Below are positions 30,883 to 39,614 of a stretch of DNA of 64,000 nucleotides, piece after piece; within the stretch, counting starts at the first letter, position 1; each line of letters opens with the position of its first letter. The notes under the pieces are model-generated. The model saw only the letters and a list, made by a program, of their open reading frames with translations. It did no database searches and was not told the DNA's origin. This DNA is from Paracidovorax wautersii. GTDB taxonomy: Bacteria; Pseudomonadota; Gammaproteobacteria; Burkholderiales; Burkholderiaceae_C. The stretch spans positions 3,556,001 to 3,620,000 of the forward strand of contig NZ_JAVIZX010000001.1 in the NCBI RefSeq assembly GCF_031453675.1. The letters run 5' to 3'. Position numbers and translations under genes: made by a program.

Positions 30883-33021
30883 ATGGGCATTGCATCACTC
30901 GTCGGTCGATTCGCCATGGCGCCGTTTGCCAAGGCCTTGCCGGTCATGGGCGACACCGAGCGCGCGGCGCTGGAGGCGGGCACGGTGGGCTTCGAGGGGC
31001 GCTTGTTCGCAGGCCAGCCCGAATTCAATGCGCTGATCGCCACGGGGCCGAACCAGCTGACGGCCGAGGAGCAGGCGTTTCTCGACAACGAGGTGCGCAC
31101 GCTGTGCGGCATGCTGGACGACTTCTCCATCGACTCGGCGCGGGATCTGCCGCCCGAGGTGTGGCAGTACCTGCGGGAGAAGCGCTTCTTCGGCATGATC
31201 ATTCCCAAGGAGTGGGGTGGCCTGGGCTTCGGCCACTTCGCCCACGCGACCGTGGTGACCCGGCTGGCCTCGGTCAACGTATCGGCCGCGGTCACGGCCA
31301 TGGTGCCGAACTCGCTGGGGCCTGCCGAGCTGCTGCTGCACTACGGCACCGATGCGCAGAAGCAGCATTACCTGCCTCGGCTGGCCGATGGCCGCGATCT
31401 GCCGTGCTTTGGCCTGACGTCTCCGTATGCCGGCTCCGATGCCGCCTCCATTCCCGACCGCGGCATTCTGACCACCCGCGAGATCGACGGCCGGCCCGTG
31501 CGCGGCTTCAGCGTCACGTTTTCCAAGCGCTACATCACCCTGGCGCCGGTGGCGACCGTGGTGGGCCTGGCCTTCAACGCCCGCGATGACAGCCGGCCGG
31601 AGGGCGAGCGCGACCTGGGCATCACCTGCGCGCTGATTCCCGTGCCCACGCCCGGCATGCAGATCGGCCGCCGCCATCGGCCCATGGACAGTGCCTTCAT
31701 GAACGGGCCGATCGTGGGCGAGGACGTGTTCGTGCCCATGGACTGGATCATCGGCGGGGAAGCACAGGTTGGCCAGGGCTGGCGCATGCTGATGGAGTGC
31801 CTGGCGGCTGGCCGTGCCATCTCGCTGCCGGCCCTGGGCGCGGCCACGCAGCAAAGCTCGGTCTTCATCGCGAACGGCTACGGCAAGGTGCGCGAACAGT
31901 TCGGCATGCCCATCGGCAAGTTCGATGCCATCGCCGGCATCATCGCCGGCATGGCCGCCGAGCTGTATGCGACCGACGCGGCGCGGCGCTTCACGGCGGC
32001 CGCGCTGGACCAGGGCGCACAGCCCAGCGTGGCCAGCGCCATCCTGAAGGTGCATTTGACGGAGGCCGGCCGCACATCGATCAACCACGCGATGGACATT
32101 CTGGGTGGCAAGGGCATCATCAACGGGCCGTCCAACCTGCTGTCGGTGGCGTACCGGCACATGCCTGTGGCGATCACGGTGGAGGGGGCCAACATCCTCA
32201 CCCGGTCGCTCATCATCTTTGGGCAAGGGGCGGTGCGCTGCCACCCGTATGTGATGGCCGAGATGCAGGCCGTGGAGCATAAGGACGAAGAGGCGCTGGG
32301 CCAGGCACTGCTGGGGCATGGCGGGCATGTGGCCCGCAACCTCTGGCGCAGCCTGTTCGGGGCACCTGTGGTCGGATCACCGCCCCAGGAGCTGGCCAAG
32401 GAGGCCGCACTGCTGGCCCGCCTGAGCGCCAAGTATGCGTTGACCTGCGATGTGGCCATGGGCTTGCTGGGCGGCCGGCTCAAGCGCATGGAGCTGCTGT
32501 CGTCGCGTCTGGGCGATTGCCTGGCGCACCTCTACATGGCCAGTGCCTGCATCTGGCGCTACACCGCGGAAGGCGATGCGCAGATGCTGCCCCTGGCGCA
32601 GGCCGGTTTGCGCATGCAGCTGGATGCGGCCGAGGAAGTGCTGAAAGACTTGTATGCCAATCTGCCTACGCCGGGGCGGCGTCTGCTGGGCCGCATGGTG
32701 TTGAGCCGCACATCCCACCTGGCGCCATTGCGTGACGTTCAGATGCTGGCCCTGGCCAAGCTGCTGCGCGAGAATGCGGCCGTGGTGCAGCGGCTGTGCC
32801 CCGATGTGAGCCTGCCCAAGGGCGGCGGGCTGGTCGATCTGATCCAGGCGCTGGACCTGGCGGCGCAACTGGGAGATGAGGCGACCCAGCAATTGAACAA
32901 GCTGGTGCGGCGCACGGGGTCGTTCGAGGAGGCTGCCGCCGGCATGCCCAACCCGGCGCTGGCACTGGCCTATCTGCAAGCGGCGGACAAGGTGATCCAG
33001 GTGGATGACTTCGAGGCTTGA
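30883..33021 (+). CDS. FadE-type acyl-CoA dehydrogenase (long, with DUF1974)
   Basis: A 712-residue flavoprotein of fatty acid beta-oxidation that introduces the first double bond into acyl-CoA. The large size and C-terminal extension (from about residue 470, KYALTCDVAMGLLGG onward) match FadE/AcdB with the DUF1974 region. The dehydrogenase core shows IPKEWGGLGFG, FGLTSPYAGSDAAS and the C-terminal VEGANILTRSL. ATG 30883 is chosen because AGGAGG lies 5 bases before it. Its stop is only 7 bases from the convergent DUF1537 kinase stop. Confidence 0.93.
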   Translation: MGIASLVGRFAMAPFAKALPVMGDTERAALEAGTVGFEGRLFAGQPEFNALIATGPNQLTAEEQAFLDNEVRTLCGMLDDFSIDSARDLPPEVWQYLREKRFFGMIIPKEWGGLGFGHFAHATVVTRLASVNVSAAVTAMVPNSLGPAELLLHYGTDAQKQHYLPRLADGRDLPCFGLTSPYAGSDAASIPDRGILTTREIDGRPVRGFSVTFSKRYITLAPVATVVGLAFNARDDSRPEGERDLGITCALIPVPTPGMQIGRRHRPMDSAFMNGPIVGEDVFVPMDWIIGGEAQVGQGWRMLMECLAAGRAISLPALGAATQQSSVFIANGYGKVREQFGMPIGKFDAIAGIIAGMAAELYATDAARRFTAAALDQGAQPSVASAILKVHLTEAGRTSINHAMDILGGKGIINGPSNLLSVAYRHMPVAITVEGANILTRSLIIFGQGAVRCHPYVMAEMQAVEHKDEEALGQALLGHGGHVARNLWRSLFGAPVVGSPPQELAKEAALLARLSAKYALTCDVAMGLLGGRLKRMELLSSRLGDCLAHLYMASACIWRYTAEGDAQMLPLAQAGLRMQLDAAEEVLKDLYANLPTPGRRLLGRMVLSRTSHLAPLRDVQMLALAKLLRENAAVVQRLCPDVSLPKGGGLVDLIQALDLAAQLGDEATQQLNKLVRRTGSFEEAAAGMPNPALALAYLQAADKVIQVDDFEA

Positions 33022-33028
33022 ACGTTGC

Positions 33029-34345
33029 CTACCCGCTCAGCAGCCTCTCGAACAAATCCACCCCGCCCATCTGCCCCCCCTTCAGCATCAGCTCCATGCC
33101 ATGGCGGCCCCGGTCCGGGCTGTGGGCGACGCTGATGGTGACGCCGGGGCACAGCGTCGTCCCGTACGACAGCCCCCACAACTGCAGCGCCTGCACGGCG
33201 TGGCTGGACGTGTCTCCACCCGCAATCCCTACGCGGCGCAGCGGGGTGCCGTGGTCGGCCTGGGCCTGCACCACGCGGGCCACCAGGGCGGCGCTGGCCT
33301 GCGCGACGGGAGCGGCCGAAGCGACGGGAGCCGTGCTGCCCTCCGTGGGGCCGGTGTAGGCCAGCACATGCTGGCCGTTACGCAGCAAGGTGCAGATCGT
33401 GTCTTGCAAGGACTGCGCGTAGGTGGGGTCGCTGCCCAGCTGCGCGCCGTTCACGGCGATGCGCTGGTAGGCGGTGGCGGCCTGCACCTGGGCGGCGGTC
33501 AGGGGCGAAAGGCTGCCAGCCCAGGCGAACACGGGGCCATCGGAATTTCTCAGTGGTGGCGTGCTCTTTGCCGCCGGCCGGGCCCAGTGCGCTACCAGGG
33601 CCTGGGCCACGGCGCTGGAGCCCACGGCCAGCAGGCGGCCGTGGCGTTGCGACTGCTCCCAGAGCAGGCGGCCCACCGGGGCCAGTTGGTCGGAATGCGT
33701 CAGGTCCAGCAACGTGGGCACGCAGGTGGTGTCGCCCTCCAGCAGGCGCTTCAGCGCAGCGTCCAGTAACGCGGGCGATTCGGCGTACTGCGGATAGTGC
33801 AGCGCGGTGATGCCCTCCAGGCCCTGGCGCGCCAGGTGCAGCCGCAGGTCGGACTCGTCCATGGGCGTTACCGGGTGCTGGCGCATGGTGGGGTGGCGGT
33901 CGATGCGATGCACGGCGCCGCCGCTGCCTGCCGCGGCGAACAGGTGGCTGAACGCGCAGTAGCGCCCCAGGCTGGGTTGCCCGCCCACGATGGGCACCCA
34001 ACGGTGGGCCACGCGGGGGTGCAGCGTCTGGATCGCACAGGCGATGTTGCCCACGTGGGGGGCACTGTCGAAGGTGGAGCACACCTTGTAGTGCAGGACC
34101 GTCGGTGCCGCCTGCTCGAAGAAGCGGCCCACGGGGGCCAGTTCGGCGCGCATGGCCTCGGGGGGCATGGCGCGCGCGGCGCCGGCGATGCCGACGGCGT
34201 CCAGCGGCCCGGCGGCGGCCAGGGCCTCGGCGCTGGGCACGCCCATGAACAGCATGGCGCGCAGGCCGGCCTGGGCCAGCACGGCCAGCGTATCGGTGGC
34301 GCCCGTGAAGTCGTCGCCGTACCAGCCGAACAGGGGCGCGGCCAT
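33029..34345 (-). CDS. Four-carbon acid sugar kinase family protein (DUF1537; OiaK/OtnK-like)
   Basis: A 438-residue ATP-dependent kinase predicted to phosphorylate a sugar acid such as a 3-oxo-tetronate or 3-oxo-isoapionate. The N-terminal substrate domain has FGWYGDDFTGATDTL and HYKVCSTFDSAP. The C-terminal nucleotide domain has GIAGGDTSSHAV and the terminal LKGGQMGGVDLFERLL. It is the last gene of the RLP operon and overlaps the RLP stop by one base (TAATG). Pairing of a DUF1537 kinase with a RuBisCO-like protein is known from D-apionate catabolism (OiaK with OiaX or OiaT), which guides the label. The exact substrate is not determined. Confidence 0.88.
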   Translation of the reverse strand: MAAPLFGWYGDDFTGATDTLAVLAQAGLRAMLFMGVPSAEALAAAGPLDAVGIAGAARAMPPEAMRAELAPVGRFFEQAAPTVLHYKVCSTFDSAPHVGNIACAIQTLHPRVAHRWVPIVGGQPSLGRYCAFSHLFAAAGSGGAVHRIDRHPTMRQHPVTPMDESDLRLHLARQGLEGITALHYPQYAESPALLDAALKRLLEGDTTCVPTLLDLTHSDQLAPVGRLLWEQSQRHGRLLAVGSSAVAQALVAHWARPAAKSTPPLRNSDGPVFAWAGSLSPLTAAQVQAATAYQRIAVNGAQLGSDPTYAQSLQDTICTLLRNGQHVLAYTGPTEGSTAPVASAAPVAQASAALVARVVQAQADHGTPLRRVGIAGGDTSSHAVQALQLWGLSYGTTLCPGVTISVAHSPDRGRHGMELMLKGGQMGGVDLFERLLSG

Positions 34346-35625
34346 TACTTCTTCTTGCCGAAGAAGTCGACGGCGCGGCGCAGTTCCGGTGCGCGTGCCG
34401 CCCGCTCTGCCAGGGTCTCGCCGCGCTGCACGGCATCCCAGGCCTGCTGGATGCTGGCCACGCCGGCCGCGGGGCCGTCGGGGTGGGCCAGGATGCCGCC
34501 GCCCGACATGAAGAGCAGGTCATTGCTGCGCACGCTGTCCCAGGTGATGGGCACGGTGCCGGCCCATTGCCCGTTGGAGAACGCGGGCAGCACGCGGTCG
34601 TCCAGGCCCTCGCACAGCGGCGCCAGGGTGTCGTGCGCGGATTCGATCACTTCCTCGTCGGTCTGCGAGAACTTGCCCTGCAGGCCGTGCACATGCATGT
34701 GGTCCACGCCCGCCAGCCGCCACAGGGTCTGCCAGGCGTTGAACGAAAACCCCAGCAGCGGGTGGCGCGACAGGGCGCCGTAGCCGTTGCGGTGGCCGTG
34801 CAGGGCCAGAGGCGTGTGGCGGCGCAGGGTCTGCACGGCGGAGTAGCCGCACCAGTTCAGGCTGACCATCACGCAGCTGCCGCCCTCGGCCGCGATCAGA
34901 TCGGCATGGCGGCGCATGGCGTCGGTTTCGTCGGTGATGTTGAAGGCCACCATGACCTGCTTGCCGGTCTTGTCCTGGTGCGCGCGCACCCGCCGCATGA
35001 CGGAGCGCACGCGGTCGGCCAGCGGCGCATGGACCGGGTTGGCACAGACCTCGTCGTCCTTGATGAAATCGATGCCCGCTGCGCACAGGCGCCCGGCCAG
35101 TTCGCCAGTCTCCTCGGCCGACAGGCCCACATTGGGCTTGATGATGGTGCCGATCAGCGGGCGGCCCTGCACGCCCGTCAGTGCGCGCGTGCCGGTGATG
35201 CCTTGGCGGGGCAGGTCGAACTGCTGGCGGTAGGCGCGTGGCAGGCGCATCGATTCGAGCCGCAGGCCCGTGACCTCGCCCAGGTCGAACAGGTTGCCCG
35301 ATGCGGTGGCTGCCAGCGTGGGCAGGTTGGGCCCGATGTTGTCGCAGGGAAAGCTCACGCGCAGGCGGGCACGCTGCCAGGTCTGCGGCGTGTCGAACAG
35401 GCCGCGCCGCTGCATCCAGCCGTTGGACAGCGCCGGCGCGGGGGCCGCGTCCAGCAGTTCGATCGATTCGACCGTGGCGCGGGCGCGTTCGCGCAGGGCG
35501 TCGGTCTCGCCCTCTACGCGCGTGAAGGTGCCGCACGATTGCTCTCCCGCCAGCACCTCGGCCACGTGGGCGGGGTCCAACGGGGTTTCGATCAGGTAGG
35601 TCGCTTCGAAGCGGTCTGGGGACAT
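34345..35625 (-). CDS. RuBisCO-like protein (ribulose-bisphosphate carboxylase large-chain family, form IV)
   Basis: A 426-residue RLP. RuBisCO equivalents visible: Lys175 as Lys163 (IIKPNVGLS), carbamylated Lys201 with Asp203/Glu204 as Lys189, Asp191 and Glu192 (GIDFIKDDE), His294/Arg295 as His278/Arg279, His327 as His311, loop-6 Lys334 as Lys318 (GLQGKF), and Ser379-Gly-Gly as 374-376. Two ligands differ: Lys177 is Asn165 and Trp66 is Phe34. The metal site and general base therefore look intact but carboxylation of RuBP is unlikely. Flanked by a DUF1537 kinase, it most likely decarboxylates or rearranges a phosphorylated 3-oxo acid, as OiaX/OiaT do. It is not a CO2-fixing enzyme: no small subunit or phosphoribulokinase is present. 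Confidence 0.92.
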   Translation of the reverse strand: MSPDRFEATYLIETPLDPAHVAEVLAGEQSCGTFTRVEGETDALRERARATVESIELLDAAPAPALSNGWMQRRGLFDTPQTWQRARLRVSFPCDNIGPNLPTLAATASGNLFDLGEVTGLRLESMRLPRAYRQQFDLPRQGITGTRALTGVQGRPLIGTIIKPNVGLSAEETGELAGRLCAAGIDFIKDDEVCANPVHAPLADRVRSVMRRVRAHQDKTGKQVMVAFNITDETDAMRRHADLIAAEGGSCVMVSLNWCGYSAVQTLRRHTPLALHGHRNGYGALSRHPLLGFSFNAWQTLWRLAGVDHMHVHGLQGKFSQTDEEVIESAHDTLAPLCEGLDDRVLPAFSNGQWAGTVPITWDSVRSNDLLFMSGGGILAHPDGPAAGVASIQQAWDAVQRGETLAERAARAPELRRAVDFFGKKK

Positions 35626-35634
35626 GGTGAATGA

Positions 35635-35696
35635 ACTATTGTTTTCATAGCTGCCAGCGCTTATCCAGTAAGCGCTAGAGGCCAATTTGGCTTGAA
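35635..35696. repeat. Dispersed palindromic repeat between the VOC and RLP genes
   Basis: The best-preserved copy: ACTATTGTTTTCATAGCTGC, then AGCGCTTA-tccag-TAAGCGCT (perfect 8-bp stem, 35656-35676), then AGAGGCCAATTTGG. It sits inside the operon, so it may form an mRNA hairpin that protects or punctuates the transcript. Confidence 0.75.
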
Positions 35697-35709
35697 GTTT
35701 CGAAGTTCT

Positions 35710-36252
35710 TCAGATCTTCGACAGATCGGGGAACGGCCGTACCGGATCGGTCTTGCCGTCCCAGCTTTCGGACTCCGCGCGGATCAGGTCGAACATGCGG
35801 CCCTTGGGGCCGGCGACTTCCGACAGTTCGATCACCGTGCCCGGGTGGTACTCGGTGTCGAAGTAGACGAAACGCCCGCGCTCGCCGACCTCGCCGCTCA
35901 TCACCGACTGGAAGCCCTCGGCCGTGAGGCGCGCCAGATCCGCGTCGTAGTCGCTGGTCCAATAGGCCACGTGCTGCAGCCCGGTGCGCCCGGCCTGCAG
36001 GAAGTCGCGGTACATCGAGGGCACGTCGTTGCGTGTCTGGATCAGCTCGACCTGCACGTAGCCCGAGTTGGCCAGCGCCACCGAGTTGTGCGGCTCGTGC
36101 GATTCGCCGCGGTACTGGTAGTTCTGGATCGGCACCTTGGGGTTGTAGAACCAGGGGCCCACGCCCAGCGTGCGGCTCCAGTAGTCCATGGCGGCTTCGA
36201 TGTCGTGGACCACATAGCCCAGCTGGCGGATCGCGCCGAAATGACGGCTCAT
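35710..36252 (-). CDS. VOC superfamily metalloenzyme
   Basis: A 180-residue protein with two beta-alpha-beta-beta-beta modules. The four expected metal ligands are visible: His16 (GYVVHDIEA), Glu69 (VQVELIQ), His94 (GLQHVAYW) and Glu142 (VIELSE). This spacing is close to that of methylmalonyl-CoA epimerase and glyoxalase I. In this operon it is a candidate isomerase, epimerase or lyase acting on the imported acid or its phosphorylated product. It is followed by a palindromic repeat and then the RLP gene. The reaction cannot be assigned. Confidence 0.85.
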   Translation of the reverse strand: MSRHFGAIRQLGYVVHDIEAAMDYWSRTLGVGPWFYNPKVPIQNYQYRGESHEPHNSVALANSGYVQVELIQTRNDVPSMYRDFLQAGRTGLQHVAYWTSDYDADLARLTAEGFQSVMSGEVGERGRFVYFDTEYHPGTVIELSEVAGPKGRMFDLIRAESESWDGKTDPVRPFPDLSKI

Positions 36253-36301
36253 GGGAGGGTTTCCTTCAAGGGTGGGGCAGGGAGGCGGTGGGTGGGGCGG
36301 C

Positions 36302-37096
36302 TCACTTGGCGCCGCCGACGATGTCCTGGGGAATCGGCACGCCGGCGTACTTCAGGTGGATGTCGTTGAGCTTGCCGTTGGCCAGGTTGGTCTTGATCCA
36401 GCCGTTGACGGCGGCCATCAGCTCCGGCTGGCCCTTGCGCATGGCCATGCCCAGCTGGTACGACTGCAGGATGAACTTGGTCTCGAACTCGCGTGCCGGG
36501 TTCTTCTTGGCAATGGCCGCAATGATGGGCGGCGTGATGGCCACGATGTCGGCCTGGCCCGTGGCCGCCGCCGTGATGGAGGCCGCCTCGTCATCGAAAC
36601 GCACCACCTTGGCCTGCGGCGCGCGCTCGGTCACGATCTTGTCCTGCGGGCCACCACGGGTCACGGCCACGGTCTTGCCGGCCAGGTCGTCGATGCCGGT
36701 GAGCTTCAGGCTCTTGGGCGCGCCCACGGCGGCCTGGATGGCGCCGTAGGGGATGGAGAAGTCCACGGCCTTCTGGCGCTCGGGCGTGATCGAGAGCGAC
36801 GAGATGATCAGGTCCACCTTGTTGGACAGCAGGTTGGGGATGCGCGCGGAGTTGGTGGTGTTCACGATCTCGAGTGGCAGGCCCAGGTCCTTGGCCAGCA
36901 GTTCGGCGGCCTCCACGTCGGAACCCACGGGCTTGAGCTTGTCGTCCACATAGCCGTAGAACGGCGCGCCGAAGTCGATGCCCACGCGCAGCTTGCCGAC
37001 GGACTTGATCTGCGCCAGATCGGCCATGGCGGGCAGGCACAGGGCGGCGGCGCTGACCGCCAGCAGCGTGCGGCGGAGGATGCGGGAAGTGCTCAT
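36302..37096 (-). CDS. Polar amino acid-type ABC transporter substrate-binding protein
   Basis: A 264-residue periplasmic protein with signal peptide (RRTLLAVSAAALCLPAMA) and family 3 solute-binding fold (LRVGIDFGAPFYGYVDDK). The carboxylate-binding Arg of amino acid-binding proteins is present in LSITPERQKAVDFS, and an Asp that usually contacts the amino group is in GQADIVAI. The ligand should therefore carry a carboxylate and perhaps an amino group, which is unexpected next to a sugar-acid kinase. GGAGA precedes the ATG. It sits between the ATPase and VOC genes. Confidence 0.93.
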   Translation of the reverse strand: MSTSRILRRTLLAVSAAALCLPAMADLAQIKSVGKLRVGIDFGAPFYGYVDDKLKPVGSDVEAAELLAKDLGLPLEIVNTTNSARIPNLLSNKVDLIISSLSITPERQKAVDFSIPYGAIQAAVGAPKSLKLTGIDDLAGKTVAVTRGGPQDKIVTERAPQAKVVRFDDEAASITAAATGQADIVAITPPIIAAIAKKNPAREFETKFILQSYQLGMAMRKGQPELMAAVNGWIKTNLANGKLNDIHLKYAGVPIPQDIVGGAK

Positions 37097-37146
37097 GGCG
37101 GATGTCTCCTGGTGGTTTTTGTGGGAAAGAAAGCCGAAGGGGCGGG

Positions 37147-37953
37147 TCAGAGCCCGTGGGAGAGGAAGTCGCGCAGCTCAGCCGTCTGCGGGTGTTTCAG
37201 CATGTCGCCGGAGCCGGTCTCCCAGACCTTGCCCTCGTGCATGTAGATGATGGTGTCGGCCACGCGGGCGGCGAACTCCATCTCGTGCGTGACCAGCACC
37301 ATGGTCATGCCGCCCTGGGCCAGCGACTCGATCACACGCAGTACCTCGCCGGTGAGCTGCGGATCGAGCGCAGAGGTCACCTCGTCGAACAGCATCACCT
37401 GCGGCTCCATCGCCAATGAGCGTGCAATCGCCACGCGCTGCTGTTGCCCGCCCGAGAGCTGCTCCGGATAGGCCTGCGCTTTGTCCGCCAGGCCCACCTG
37501 CTGCAGGGTGCGCGCGGCGATGGCACGCGCCTGGGCGGCGGGCAGGTTCTTCACGGCTTTGGGGGCTAGCGTGATGTTCTGCTCCACCGTCAGGTGCGGG
37601 AAGAGGTTGTAGCTCTGGAAGACGATGCCCACGTCCTGGCGCAGCCGGCGCAGGTCGATGGCCGGGTCGTGCACGGCATGACTGCAGACCTGGATGCTGC
37701 CGCTGTCGATGATCTCCAGCCGGTCGATGCAGCGCAGCGCCGTGCTCTTGCCCGAACCGCTCTTGCCGATGATGGCCACGACCTGGCCCTTGGGAATGGC
37801 GAAGGACACGCCCTTGAGCACCTGGTTGCTGCCAAAGCACTTGTGCACGTCTTTCAGCTCGACGACCGGGGCGGCTGCCGGGGCGGTGGCGGAGGGCGCG
37901 GCCGAACGGCCGGCGGAAGTCGCTGCGGGGGTCATCAGGTCGTCTCGCTTCAT
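37147..37953 (-). CDS. Polar amino acid-type ABC transporter ATP-binding protein
   Basis: A 268-residue ATPase with Walker A IGKSGSGKST, Q-loop VFQSYNLFPHLT, signature LSGGQQQRVAIARSL, Walker B VMLFDEVTSALDP and switch VTHEMEFA, close to GlnQ/HisP. An Ala-rich N-terminal extension of about 30 residues precedes VVELKDVHKCFG. The start at 37953 overlaps the stop of the upstream permease by 4 bases; a second in-frame ATG six codons later is also possible. Confidence 0.94.
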   Translation of the reverse strand: MKRDDLMTPAATSAGRSAAPSATAPAAAPVVELKDVHKCFGSNQVLKGVSFAIPKGQVVAIIGKSGSGKSTALRCIDRLEIIDSGSIQVCSHAVHDPAIDLRRLRQDVGIVFQSYNLFPHLTVEQNITLAPKAVKNLPAAQARAIAARTLQQVGLADKAQAYPEQLSGGQQQRVAIARSLAMEPQVMLFDEVTSALDPQLTGEVLRVIESLAQGGMTMVLVTHEMEFAARVADTIIYMHEGKVWETGSGDMLKHPQTAELRDFLSHGL

Positions 37954-38669
37954 GTGGCGTTGGCGGGTGGGGTGGCGGGGGCCGCAGGGCTGGCTGCGGC
38001 AGGGGCGGCAGCGGCGCGGTGGCCGAACTGCAGGCGCTGTTCCAGCCGGCGGCTCCAGACCGACAGCGGAAAGCACAGCGCAAAGTAGATGACCGCGATC
38101 AGCAGGTAGACCAGGAAGGGCTGGAAGATGGAGTTGTTGATGAGCTGGCCCGCCCGCACCAGCTCGATGAACCCCACGATCGAGGCCAGCGAGGTGTTTT
38201 TCACGATCTGCACCATGAAGCCCACCGTGGGCGGCGTGGCGATGCGCACGGCCTGCGGCAGCACCACCAGGCGCATGCGCTGGGTGCGCGACAGGGCCAG
38301 GCACGCGGCCGCTTCCCACTGGGTGCGCGGCACCGACTGGATGCAGCCGCGCCAGATCTCGCCCAGATAGGCGCTGACGTAGACCACCATGGCGATGCTG
38401 GCGGCCACGATGGCCGGCAGCTCGAAGCCGAGGATGCTCAGCCCGAAGTAGCACAGGAACAGCACCACGAGCAGCGGCGTGCCCTGGATCAGCTGGATCC
38501 AGGCGATCGTGGCCCAGCGCACGGCCTTGATGGGGCTGATGCGGCACAGGGCGATCACGCCGCCGGCCAGACCGCCGCCCACGAAGGAGATCAGCGACAG
38601 GCCGACCGTCCACAGCGCGCCGAACAGCAGGTACTGCAGGTGATGGGCGTTGAGTCCACCGTCGATCAC
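37950..38669 (-). CDS. ABC transporter permease, His/Glu/Gln/Arg/opine type (second permease)
   Basis: A 239-residue inner-membrane permease with about five hydrophobic helices and the EAA-loop region EAAACLALSRTQRMRLVVLPQAVRIATPP, which docks the ATPase. It starts at GTG (38669). It ends in an Ala/Pro-rich tail. It follows the first permease by 43 bases and overlaps the ATPase gene. Confidence 0.93.
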   Translation of the reverse strand: MIDGGLNAHHLQYLLFGALWTVGLSLISFVGGGLAGGVIALCRISPIKAVRWATIAWIQLIQGTPLLVVLFLCYFGLSILGFELPAIVAASIAMVVYVSAYLGEIWRGCIQSVPRTQWEAAACLALSRTQRMRLVVLPQAVRIATPPTVGFMVQIVKNTSLASIVGFIELVRAGQLINNSIFQPFLVYLLIAVIYFALCFPLSVWSRRLEQRLQFGHRAAAAPAAASPAAPATPPANAT

Positions 38670-38712
38670 GGGCGCACCTCGCTAAGTGAAGGAGGAGGGA
38701 ACGGGTGGGATG

Positions 38713-39405
38713 TCATCGCATGCCTCCGGAGGCGCCCAGCTTGCGCTGGCGCGTGAACACGATCTGGCCGAACAGCCACAGGCCCAGCCGCATGAGCAGC
38801 GACAGGGCGAGGTAGGCGACGGCCACCAGGATGTAGGCCTCGAACGGGCGGAAGGTCTCGGACTGCACGCGGGCCGCGATGGCGGTGAGTTCTTCCACCG
38901 AGATCTGCGAGGTGATGGACGAGGCCAGCATCAGCAGCACAAATTGGCTGGTGAGCGCGGGGTAGACCTTCTCCATCGCAGGGCGCAGCACCACATGCCA
39001 GTACACCTGCCGGCGCGTGAGCCCCAGGCACTCGGCCGCCTCGATCTGGCCCTTGTGGATGGAGTCCATGCCGGCACGCATGATTTCGCAGGAATAGGCG
39101 GCCACGTTCATCACCAGCGTGAGCAGTGCCGCCGCAAAGGCCGGCACTTTCCAGCCCAGGCTGGCCAGGCCGAAGAACACCAGGAACACCTGCACCAGCA
39201 GGGGCGTGTTGCGCAGAACTTCCACATAGGCACCGCAGACCCGGGCCAGGCCGCGCCGCTCGCTGCGGCGGCCGATGGCGAGCAAGGTGCCGCCGACGAA
39301 GCCGATCACGGTGGCGGGGAAGGACAGCAGGATGGTCATCCAGGCGCCCTCGGCGAACTGGGGCCATTGGGCCAGCACGCTGGCGAAGTCGAACTCGTAG
39401 GTCAT
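38713..39405 (-). CDS. ABC transporter permease, His/Glu/Gln/Arg/opine type (first permease)
   Basis: A 230-residue membrane protein, first gene of the seven-gene operon. Helices include WMTILLSFPATVIGFVGGTL and the region after EVLRNTPLLVQVFLVFFGLA. The EAA loop is EAAECLGLTRRQVYWHVVL. Together with the second permease it forms a heterodimeric channel. The 244-bp gap upstream, shared with the divergent LacI gene, should contain its promoter. Confidence 0.93.
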   Translation of the reverse strand: MTYEFDFASVLAQWPQFAEGAWMTILLSFPATVIGFVGGTLLAIGRRSERRGLARVCGAYVEVLRNTPLLVQVFLVFFGLASLGWKVPAFAAALLTLVMNVAAYSCEIMRAGMDSIHKGQIEAAECLGLTRRQVYWHVVLRPAMEKVYPALTSQFVLLMLASSITSQISVEELTAIAARVQSETFRPFEAYILVAVAYLALSLLMRLGLWLFGQIVFTRQRKLGASGGMR

Positions 39406-39614
39406 GGGCAGGGCGCTGGTGCGTCAGCAACCGGCGGCGGCCTGGGCAGACTGCGGCATGCCCTGCGGGCACCGCCATTTCGAGATGGGGAGGGGGAAAA
39501 GGGCCATGGCTTGTCTCCTGCCGCGATCGGTGCCTGCCGTCGCGACCCAGGGTTTGTATTGATTTGATTTGATGCTGTAGCGCATCGGTTTGAGAGTGAT
39601 AGTATCCGCAGAAT

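Noticed and set aside
34345-35625. A true RuBisCO for CO2 fixation
   Set aside because: Lys177 is replaced, the N-terminal Trp66 equivalent is Phe, and there is no small subunit, activase or phosphoribulokinase nearby. The context is a sugar-acid kinase operon.
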